Below, piece after piece: positions 1 through 4,954 of a stretch of 5,066 nucleotides of DNA. The notes under the pieces are model-generated. The model had not been told where the DNA came from and did no database searches. It saw only the letters and a list, made by a program, of their open reading frames with translations. Each line of letters begins with the position of its first letter. Within the stretch, counting starts at the first letter, position 1. The stretch is taken from the NCBI GenBank assembly GCA_022563655.1, contig JADFMW010000182.1, forward strand, positions 1 to 5,066. The letters run 5' to 3'. A program made the translations under genes and the position numbers. This DNA comes from Pseudomonadota bacterium (GTDB lineage Bacteria; Pseudomonadota; Alphaproteobacteria; JAAXGF01).

Positions 1-78
1 ACCGGGCGCGCCCGCTGCCCGACGCACCCGGGAGAGCTGCTTCGAGAGGATGTGCTCCCGGCGCGGCAATCTCGGTGA
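1..78 (+). pseudogene. Possible remnant of a HigA-type antitoxin N-terminus (partial at left edge)
   Basis: Frame 1 is open from the window edge to TGA at 76-78, giving 25 codons. Residues 8-21 read THPGELLREDVLPA. This is very like the start of HigA/VapI family antitoxins (XRE-type helix-turn-helix proteins), which commonly begin with a HPGE-x-LRED-x-LP stretch. In the family this leads directly into the helix-turn-helix. Here the frame stops four codons later, and I find no recognisable helix-turn-helix in the other frames up to 155. If the resemblance is real, this is a truncated or frameshifted antitoxin relic whose toxin partner would lie left of the window. The match is short, so it could also be the chance end of another gene. 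Bases 79-155 hold only the leader of the next gene. Confidence 0.35.
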
Positions 79-155
79 GCGCCGCGCCAGCCGATGAGTG
101 CGGCCGCGAACCTCGCGGCGTCTGTTCGGCCCGTGCGGCAGCGGGGAACAGGTGA

Positions 156-1523
156 ATGAACGCGACCGCCACGGCCCGCGACCTGGGCGACGACTTCTAC
201 GCGCCGCTCAAGGCGCGCGGGCCCGAGATCGAGGCGCGCTACCGCGGCCTTACGCCCGCCTCGGCCGAGCTCCACGATAGAGCCGAACGGCTGCTCCCCG
301 GCGGCTACACCCGCGACTCCATCATCCGCAAGCCCTACGCCCCCTACATCGCGAGAGGCGAGGGCGCGACGCTGGTCGATCGCGACGGCCGGCGCATCAC
401 CGACATGTGGTTCAACGCCACCTCGCTGCCGCTCGGCCACGCCGATGGGCGCGTCGTCGCCGCGGTGAACGCCCAGCTCAAGCTGGGGAGCTCTTACTTC
501 GCGCCGAGCGAAAGCGAGATCGATATGGCCGGCGTTATCTGCGAGCGGCTGCGGTCGGCCGAGCGCGTGCGCTTCGCGAACTCGGGGAGCGAGGCGGTCA
601 TGTTCGCGCTGCGCTTTGCCCGCGCGTTCACCGGCCGCGATGTGGTGGTCAAGTTCGAGGGCAGCTACCACGGCTCCTACGACGACGTATACTGGTCGAT
701 CAGCCCGCCGCCCGACCGCTTCGGAGCCCCCGACCAACCCACTGCCGTGCCCGATTCCGCCGGCCTGACGGGCAGCGCCGGCCGCGTGCTGGTGCTGCCG
801 TACAACGACACGGACGCCTTGGAACGGACCGTTCGGCGCCACGGCGGCGAGATCGCCGCGATCCTGGTCGAGCCGCTCGCCAACCGCATGGGCCTGATCG
901 CCCCGAAGCCGGGCTTTCTCGAGCGCATGCGCGAGCTGTGCGATGCGCGCGGCATGGTCCTGATCTTCGACGAGGTCATCGCGTTCAGGCTCGGCTTCAA
1001 CGGCGCCCAGGGACTCCTCGGCGTGCGCCCCGACCTGACCACCCTCGGCAAGATCATCGGCGGCGGCTTTCCCGTGGGCGCGGTCGCCGGGCGCGCCGAC
1101 ATCCTGGCGCTCAGCGAGCCGCGTCGGCCGGGCCGCGTGACGCACGCCGGAACGTTCAACGCCAATCCGATCACCATGGCCGCCGGCAAGGCCACCATGG
1201 ACGCTCTCACCGAGGATGTCTTGGCGGCGCTCAACGCGGGCGGCGAGCGAATCCGCTCGAGCCTGGGCGAGCTCTGCCGCGGGCTGCCCCTGCAAATCAC
1301 GGGCGCCGGCTCGCTGTTCAAGATCAGCGCCACGCCCCACGAGATCACCGACTACCGCACGGCGGCGACGGCCGACCGCGAATGGCAGGAAATCGCCTCG
1401 CTCGCGCTGCTCAACGAGGGCTTCCTGCTGCCGCCGAGCCTCCACGGCTGCCTAGCCACCGCCACCACCGACGACCACGTCGAGCGATTCCTCGCCGCCT
1501 TCGCCAGTCTGCTCGGCCGTTAA
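156..1523 (+). CDS. Class III PLP-dependent aminotransferase, glutamate-1-semialdehyde 2,1-aminomutase-like
   Basis: A complete 455-aa cytosolic enzyme of fold-type I, using pyridoxal phosphate. Visible hallmarks are a cofactor-phosphate loop SGSEA at residues 143-147; KFEGSYHG at 166-173, where the aromatic-His pair stacks on the cofactor; the FDEV motif with Asp272, which pairs with the pyridine nitrogen; and TLGKIIGGGFPVGA with the Schiff-base lysine at Lys299. THAGTFNANP follows at 329-338. The order and wording match glutamate-1-semialdehyde aminomutase (HemL) and its relatives. At 455 aa it is somewhat longer than usual HemL (about 430), with an N-terminal extension, and nothing nearby belongs to tetrapyrrole synthesis. 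I therefore call it HemL-like and leave the substrate open. The ATG at 156 is preceded by GGGGA at 143-147 at good spacing. It converges on the dioxygenase, and the stop codon sits in a short tandem duplication (1509-1544). Confidence 0.9.
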   Translation: MNATATARDLGDDFYAPLKARGPEIEARYRGLTPASAELHDRAERLLPGGYTRDSIIRKPYAPYIARGEGATLVDRDGRRITDMWFNATSLPLGHADGRVVAAVNAQLKLGSSYFAPSESEIDMAGVICERLRSAERVRFANSGSEAVMFALRFARAFTGRDVVVKFEGSYHGSYDDVYWSISPPPDRFGAPDQPTAVPDSAGLTGSAGRVLVLPYNDTDALERTVRRHGGEIAAILVEPLANRMGLIAPKPGFLERMRELCDARGMVLIFDEVIAFRLGFNGAQGLLGVRPDLTTLGKIIGGGFPVGAVAGRADILALSEPRRPGRVTHAGTFNANPITMAAGKATMDALTEDVLAALNAGGERIRSSLGELCRGLPLQITGAGSLFKISATPHEITDYRTAATADREWQEIASLALLNEGFLLPPSLHGCLATATTDDHVERFLAAFASLLGR

Positions 1524-1544
1524 CCCCTGCTCGGCCGTTAATGC
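1509..1544. repeat. Two-copy 18-bp tandem repeat over the aminotransferase stop codon
   Basis: The 15-base string ctgctcggccgttaa occurs at 1509-1523 and again at 1527-1541, giving an 18-base period. The first copy encodes the last four residues (LLGR) and the TAA stop. The second copy lies just past the stop and repeats the same string, including TAA. This looks like a small local duplication, probably replication slippage. It leaves the protein intact because the first stop is kept. Confidence 0.8.
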
Positions 1545-1577
1545 CCGCGTGGCGCCGGCGTCGACGCCTGGCCCGCT

Positions 1578-2366
1578 CTATTCTGTCCCGGCGGGCGCCA
1601 GCAGGCAGTCGTCGGGAAGGCACTCGATCGGCGTGAAGTCGCGGTGGGCGATCCACTCCGGACGCTTGAAGCGGCGGATGTGGTTGTCGACGTGACAGAC
1701 GCTGATGTAGGCGATGACGCGGTCCCACGGCGACATGTTGCTGCCCGAGCCGTGCACCAGGTTGCAGTGGAAGAACAGGCCCGAGCCGGGCGCGCCCTTG
1801 GCGGCGTACATGCCGTTCTCGGCGATCAGCCCGGCGATGGTCTCGTCGTCGATCGTCCACAGCGGATAGCTGGTGGTGGTGACGTCGTGGCCGGCGTCGA
1901 TGCGGCCGCCCTTGTGCGAACCGGGGATGAACAAGAGCGGCGCGTTGAACTCGGTGACCTCGCTGAGGAAAATCGCGAGGTTCATCGCCCGTGGCTCGGG
2001 CATCAGGTCGTCGTTGGCCCAGGTGCCGTAATCCTGGTGCCACTGCCAGACATCGCCGTTGAACGCCGCCTTGCCGTTGATCTTGAATTGGTGAATGTAG
2101 ACCGGGCCGTCGAGCAGTTGCATCGCCGGTTCGATCAGTCGCGGGTGGCGCGACAGGCGCCGGTAGGCGTCGTTGTAGGTATGGGCGGCGAAGTTGGTGC
2201 GCACCACGCCGCCGCGCTTCTCGCGCACGTTCTCGCGGCGCTCCTCGGCGAACAGCGGCGCCACCTCGGCCATCAGCACATCGACCTCGGCGCGGCTGTA
2301 CAGCTCGGGGACGAACACGAAGCCCTGCTCGTTAAACTCGGCGACTTGCTCCTCGGTCAGCTTCAT
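1578..2366 (-). CDS. Fe(II)/2-oxoglutarate dioxygenase, PhyH family, close in pattern to proline/ectoine hydroxylases
   Basis: The protein is 262 aa from the ATG at 2366 (MKLTEEQVAEFNEQGFV). This start is preferred over an ATG at 2393 or a TTG at 2405 because GAGG lies about 10 bases upstream and family members usually begin with this kind of segment. Numbered from the 2366 start, the iron-binding facial triad is visible as His110 and Asp112 in WQWHQDYGTW and His205 in LVHGSGSNMSP. Arg216 (MSPWDR) is the likely 2-oxoglutarate carboxylate ligand. The stretches VYIHQFKIN, GDVWQWHQDY, PLLFIPGSHK and GSGSNMSP strongly recall bacterial L-proline 4-hydroxylase and ectoine hydroxylase (EctD) within the phytanoyl-CoA dioxygenase family. 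The likely reaction is hydroxylation of a small amino-acid-like substrate with succinate and CO2 as by-products; the substrate cannot be read from sequence. No ectoine genes are in view. It lies 65 bases past the orphaned sdhB end, on the same strand, so before the island arrived it probably followed sdhB directly. Confidence 0.87.
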   Translation of the reverse strand: MKLTEEQVAEFNEQGFVFVPELYSRAEVDVLMAEVAPLFAEERRENVREKRGGVVRTNFAAHTYNDAYRRLSRHPRLIEPAMQLLDGPVYIHQFKINGKAAFNGDVWQWHQDYGTWANDDLMPEPRAMNLAIFLSEVTEFNAPLLFIPGSHKGGRIDAGHDVTTTSYPLWTIDDETIAGLIAENGMYAAKGAPGSGLFFHCNLVHGSGSNMSPWDRVIAYISVCHVDNHIRRFKRPEWIAHRDFTPIECLPDDCLLAPAGTE

Positions 2367-2418
2367 CGATCGTGCCCTCACGGATCCCGTCATACGGCCT
2401 GGCAAGCCAGGGGGGAGG

Positions 2419-2530
2419 TGGCCCGCCCGCCCTAGATGCGGCGTTCGACCATCAGCTTCTTGATCTCGACGATCGCCTTGGCCGGGTTGAGCCCCTTGGG
2501 GCAGGCGCGCGTGCAGTTCATGATGGTGTG
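2419..2530 (-). repeat. Direct repeat, left copy (putative attachment-site half)
   Basis: Bases 2432-2530 match 4856-4954 at 97 of 99 positions, with an offset of 2424. The mismatches are at 2509-2510 (gc here, tg at 4933-4934). Similarity continues past the sdhB stop to 2419 with one extra C in this copy, then ends. The right limit is sharp: 2531 differs from 4955, and the AT-rich island begins. The perfect stretch between the mismatches and the island, 2511-2530 (gtgcagttcatgatggtgtg), is the best candidate for the strand-exchange core. Confidence 0.93.
2432..2530 (-). pseudogene. sdhB: Orphaned 3' end of sdhB (displaced by the island)
   Basis: Read on the minus strand this gives HTIMNCTRACPKGLNPAKAI followed by VEIKKLMVERRI and TAG. 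That is the last 32 residues of the succinate dehydrogenase iron-sulfur subunit, with two of the cluster-binding cysteines (NC and ACP). The codon that should encode the preceding conserved Cys is replaced by AGA from the island side, and no rest of the gene lies upstream. The fragment differs from the C-terminus of the intact copy by one residue (TRA here, TSA there). It is most simply the host's original gene end, cut off by insertion. An internal ATG exists, but there is no reason to think a peptide is made. Confidence 0.92.
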
Positions 2531-2531
2531 T

Positions 2532-3110
2532 CTACAAATCCGATCCCAGAAGGGTTTCGATAATTTCTTCCCAACCGCTCATTCGCTTGATGGGGCTGTG
2601 TGGACCGACCGTATTCCAGGGATGCGCGATCAAATATGCTGGGATCCCACTCGCATAGAACGCCACAGCCTGTTCGCGATCATCCTCTATGACAGCAACA
2701 AATGCATGGTCTAACAAGTGCTTCTCGCCGTGTCTTGCAAAATGCAGGTGATCGTGTGCGATCGAATGCGTCTTCAGCCATTCTCGGGTCGCCTCGTGCG
2801 CTTGCTCCAGCCGCGTTGTCGCTAGATGGACATCAAATCTGTGTGCTAACGCTCCGAGAATTTCTTGAACGCCCTGAACGGGGGAAATACGGGCTATATG
2901 GTTGGACGTGAATTCTTCATGGATCAAGTTCCATTCATCTCTATCGATTCGCCGTCCCAGAGAATCGCGACATAGCCAGTAGTCGAAACAGACCACATCT
3001 TCGTACCGTAAATCCACGCCATGACGAGAATGCATTCGGATTACGGATCGCATAACCTCGTCGGTTTTGGCGATGACATTATCAATGTCAATGCATATTG
3101 TGCCATTCAT
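2532..3110 (-). CDS. HAD-superfamily phosphatase, 5'(3')-deoxyribonucleotidase (NT5C)-like
   Basis: The protein is 192 aa from the ATG at 3110. I choose this start over the in-frame ATG at 3134 because it forms an ATGA overlap with the stop of the upstream small gene, exactly as at the preceding junction. Numbered from 3110, HAD motif I is ICIDIDN with nucleophile Asp8 and acid/base Asp10. Motif II is LATTR with Thr98/Thr99. A likely motif III lysine is in GEKH (Lys130). Motif IV is VIEDDRE with Asp143/Asp144 binding Mg2+. The late PAYLIAHPWN segment and the overall length fit the NT5C group, soluble enzymes that remove phosphate from (deoxy)nucleoside monophosphates. Substrate preference cannot be read here. 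It is the last gene of the island operon. Its TAG stop ends one base before the left repeat, leaving no room for a terminator, so transcripts may run into the sdhB fragment and the dioxygenase. Confidence 0.8.
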   Translation of the reverse strand: MNGTICIDIDNVIAKTDEVMRSVIRMHSRHGVDLRYEDVVCFDYWLCRDSLGRRIDRDEWNLIHEEFTSNHIARISPVQGVQEILGALAHRFDVHLATTRLEQAHEATREWLKTHSIAHDHLHFARHGEKHLLDHAFVAVIEDDREQAVAFYASGIPAYLIAHPWNTVGPHSPIKRMSGWEEIIETLLGSDL

Positions 3111-3316
3111 TTCATTTTTTTCGTTCCTGACCATAAGTTTTGCATAAATGTAACTGCGTCGATACCTTCCGGAGATTCCATGATGCGCAGCACGTTTTCC
3201 AACCCGGCCTCTCGTGCAATCATCATTGTCAGCTCGCTTATCTCCGTCGGTAAGCTATCAGAATTTGGCACCAACTCTCGTACTAAGACCCTCTCACCAA
3301 ACATAACAGCTTTCAT
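3107..3316 (-). CDS. Small protein of unknown function (69 aa) in the island operon
   Basis: I do not recognise a family. The protein starts MKAVMFGERVLVRELVPNSD and ends NLWSGTKKMK. It has no transmembrane segment or signal peptide, and no cysteines; the middle (about residues 24-60) looks helical and acidic, with a basic tail. Two things support it as a real gene: an AAGGA ribosome site about 9 bases before the ATG, and ATGA overlaps with both neighbours (start 3316 inside the GAF-protein stop, stop 3107 inside the nucleotidase start). Such coupling suggests a fixed ratio with its neighbours, so it may be a partner or regulator of the GAF protein or the nucleotidase. This role is inference only. 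Confidence 0.72.
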   Translation of the reverse strand: MKAVMFGERVLVRELVPNSDSLPTEISELTMMIAREAGLENVLRIMESPEGIDAVTFMQNLWSGTKKMK

Positions 3317-4221
3317 GATCTTGCTTCCTTGAAAGCAGTGTTGCGTGACAGAAGCTCCTGCATCGTCGCTATTTCACCAAATATGTTGTGAATGCAACCA
3401 TATAGAGCATCAACATGTACATCTTCTTGAAGCCCATCGATATTTACAACTCCGATTGGCGTATTATCGTGTTTTAACGGAATGGAAAGTATCCACTGCA
3501 ATTTGGGATGAATTCGAGATAGCTGATCGTCCGTAAGTGTATATGAGCTGTCCCATCCTTTCGCTTCACTCGGAATGCGCTCCGCAACTCGGGGCTTGCC
3601 ATCTTCAAACACCCGCCCTGTAAGTCCCTCTCCAGGACCAAAGGAAATCTCTCGCTCCCGACTTTTGTCCATATTTACATGAAGACCTGGATAAATCTTT
3701 AGAACATAGTCCGGACCATCGTTCGATTTTTGCGGGAGAAATAGATTCGCTCTTATTTTGGAAATAGACACATCGCTCTGATGTCGACTTAGACAGTGGA
3801 ATATGTTTGCCCTGATCTGAGTTAAAAGACTTATCGCGCGATCATAATCTACAGGGGTCAATCCTGTGATATCCGATCCCTTCTTTATCTCGTCCACCTT
3901 CCTGGGATTTCTCAATTTTTCGCTCATAACAACGCGCTTAAATTGATTCAACATTATTACAACTAATACGAGTAAAGAAATTATCGTGATGCTGAGTACA
4001 ATTATTTGCTTATTCGCATCATATGGAGGGGTCACCAAAACAACGAGTGAAAGTGCAAAAATCGCATAGCATACAAATACCAGTATACGCGCCCATGTAG
4101 GCGCGTTTTCCATTGCCAAAACCGCGAGAAATCGTGCGTTCTTAGCAACCTGGACCCCGAGCTGCTCGCCGCCAGATTTATCTTCCTTCACGTTGTCCCC
4201 TTCAGGACTATTTTCCGCCAT
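3313..4221 (-). CDS. Membrane-anchored GAF-domain protein (putative sensor)
   Basis: A 302-aa protein. Residues 1-44 are polar and probably cytoplasmic. Two hydrophobic helices follow at about 45-64 (ILVFVCYAIFALSLVVLV) and 72-91 (IIVLSITIISLLVLVVIM), joined by a short loop (TPPYDAN). A strongly basic stretch (KRVVMSEKLRNPRK, 95-108) comes next, which by the positive-inside rule places the rest in the cytosol. Residues about 128-290 form a GAF-like ligand-binding domain, shown by GPGEGLTGRVFEDGKP (195-210) and ILSIPLKHDNTPIGVVNID (244-262). No kinase, cyclase, nuclease or other output domain is present, so any signal must pass to a partner, possibly the operon enzymes. The start is supported by GGA six bases before the ATG. 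The deaminase stop lies 15 bases upstream, and the next gene overlaps by 4 bases. The ligand is unknown; GAF domains elsewhere bind cyclic nucleotides or other small molecules. Confidence 0.82.
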   Translation of the reverse strand: MAENSPEGDNVKEDKSGGEQLGVQVAKNARFLAVLAMENAPTWARILVFVCYAIFALSLVVLVTPPYDANKQIIVLSITIISLLVLVVIMLNQFKRVVMSEKLRNPRKVDEIKKGSDITGLTPVDYDRAISLLTQIRANIFHCLSRHQSDVSISKIRANLFLPQKSNDGPDYVLKIYPGLHVNMDKSREREISFGPGEGLTGRVFEDGKPRVAERIPSEAKGWDSSYTLTDDQLSRIHPKLQWILSIPLKHDNTPIGVVNIDGLQEDVHVDALYGCIHNIFGEIATMQELLSRNTAFKEARS

Positions 4222-4236
4222 TTTTTTCCAAATCTC

Positions 4237-4641
4237 TCACTTGAGGTCACTTGGCCTAAAACTATTCGGCAATAGCTCCTCGATTTTGTATTGGCTCGAA
4301 TTGCCCGTACTGTCGACACTCACAATGTCTGTGCTAGTGCCGAATTCATTGATGACCTGCCGACAGGCCCCGCATGGCGGCGTTGGTGTCGAACTCGATG
4401 TGACAACAACGACGGCCTTGATCTTGCGATGGCCCGCCGCAACCGCTTGAAAGATCGCGTTTCGCTCGGCGCAAATCGTTAGTCCATAAGACGCGTTTTC
4501 CACATTGCAGCCTGCAAAGACCTCACCATCTTCCGTAAGCACTGCGGCACCTACAGGAAAGCGGCTATAACGGCAATACGCATTTTCCAATGCATTTCTT
4601 GCCGCGGCCTCAAGCCGTTTTAGAGTGCATTCATCAACCAT
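4237..4641 (-). CDS. cdd: Cytidine deaminase
   Basis: A complete 134-aa protein, the usual size of the small homotetrameric bacterial enzyme. It hydrolyses cytidine and deoxycytidine to (deoxy)uridine and ammonia in the cytosol. Visible motifs are FPVGAAV (28-34); CNVENASYG (45-53), with the ribose-binding Asn46 and Glu48; TICAERNA (55-62), with zinc ligand Cys57 and catalytic Glu59; and PPCGACRQ (88-95), with zinc ligands Cys90 and Cys93. The C-terminal LLPNSFRPSDL is typical. The Asn-x-Glu pair and the overall match favour cytidine deaminase over the similarly sized blasticidin-S deaminase. A strong GGGGAG ribosome site at 4652-4657 supports the start. It is the first gene of the island operon, with a plausible promoter about 100 bases upstream. 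As an extra copy on a mobile island it may serve the operon rather than housekeeping salvage. Confidence 0.93.
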   Translation of the reverse strand: MVDECTLKRLEAAARNALENAYCRYSRFPVGAAVLTEDGEVFAGCNVENASYGLTICAERNAIFQAVAAGHRKIKAVVVVTSSSTPTPPCGACRQVINEFGTSTDIVSVDSTGNSSQYKIEELLPNSFRPSDLK

Positions 4642-4745
4642 TGATTGTCAACTCCCCAGACACTCCAACAAACGTGAAATCGTCAGCGATGAGTCGCAAT
4701 TTTAAAGCGCATCCAATTTTTCTATATTCATCCGCTTACGGAAAC

Positions 4746-4775
4746 AATAGAACATATGCGGAACATAGCTGTCAA
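4746..4775 (-). promoter_or_regulatory. Putative sigma-70-type promoter of the island operon
   Basis: On the minus strand a perfect TTGACA (-35) lies at 4775-4770, followed after 18 bases by TCTATT (-10, four of six consensus bases) at 4751-4746. The surroundings are AT-rich, with a T-run just upstream of the -35. Transcription would begin near 4739, giving a leader of about 100 bases before cdd. That leader contains a nine-codon open frame starting with ATG (4731 to 4702, MNIEKLDAL) without a convincing ribosome site. The rest of the 4642-4843 interval shows no gene or strong hairpin. Read-through from the sdh operon is an additional possible source of transcription. Confidence 0.5.
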
Positions 4776-4843
4776 TTAAAAAATACCACAGCCTCTACGG
4801 TCAGGCGTCATCGCATCCCCAAGACATCATTCCCGGATGGGTC

Positions 4844-4954
4844 TGGCCCGCCCGCCTAGATGCGGCGTTCGACCATCAGCTTCTTGATCTCGACGATCGC
4901 CTTGGCCGGGTTGAGCCCCTTGGGGCAGGCGCTGGTGCAGTTCATGATGGTGTG
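4844..4954 (-). repeat. Direct repeat, right copy (putative attachment-site half)
   Basis: This is the partner of the left copy. It starts 12 bases beyond the sdhB stop and ends exactly before the codon of a conserved cluster-binding Cys (TGC, 4957-4955). Under the integration model the part below the mismatches at 4933-4934 came with the element and now serves as the C-terminus of the host gene. The part from the crossover upward is host sequence. Confidence 0.93.

Larger units (their letters stand above)
2531..4843 (-). mobile_element. Integrase-less genomic island inserted in the sdhB 3' end
   Basis: About 2.3 kb lies between two direct copies of the sdhB 3' end. Its base composition is clearly lower in GC than the flanks (one line, 3961-4020, counts 33%, against 72% at 841-900). 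It carries four co-directional genes and one putative promoter. The sdhB reading frame to the right is intact because the element supplies a substitute 3' end, while the host's own end is left at 2432-2530. This is typical of tyrosine-recombinase elements that use gene ends as attB. No recombinase, transposase, relaxase, phage gene or terminal inverted repeat is present, so mobilization would need an enzyme in trans, or the integrase has been lost. Homologous recombination with a donor carrying the same junction is an alternative route of entry. Confidence 0.82.

Noticed and set aside
1557..1568. Perfect palindrome ggcgtcgacgcc between the convergent genes, considered as a terminator
   Set aside because: It leaves almost no loop and is not followed by a T-run on either strand. 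GC-rich DNA produces such palindromes readily.
407..1636. A 409-codon open frame on + over the aminotransferase, and a long - frame at 677-1348
   Set aside because: Both are low-complexity, Arg/Ala- or Ser/Pro-rich frames typical of shadows in high-GC DNA. The 156-1523 frame has all the PLP-enzyme motifs.
2398..2411. Inverted repeat cctggcaagccagg between the sdhB fragment and the dioxygenase, considered as a terminator
   Set aside because: The stem is short (5-6 bp) and no T-run follows on the minus strand, so intrinsic termination is not supported.
1644..2435. A 263-codon + frame opposite the dioxygenase
   Set aside because: It is an antisense shadow rich in Val, Ala and Gly with no recognisable motif. 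The minus-strand frame has the complete iron-binding triad.
2194..2714. Overlapping + frames across the left island border (2194-2463, 2372-2563, 2436-2714)
   Set aside because: They span the junction and run antisense to real genes, with no ribosome site or recognisable motif.
3021..3332. A 103-codon + frame in the island
   Set aside because: It is antisense to two translationally coupled genes and matches no family I recognise.
4702..4731. Nine-codon leader frame (MNIEKLDAL) ahead of cdd on the minus strand
   Set aside because: It has no convincing ribosome site, no run of regulatory codons and no attenuator hairpin. It is noted in the promoter entry only.
2419..4954. The direct repeats as target-site duplication of a transposon or as composite transposon ends
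   Set aside because: About 111 bp is far too long for a transposition duplication. There are no terminal inverted repeats and no transposase, and the repeat is plainly the end of a host gene.
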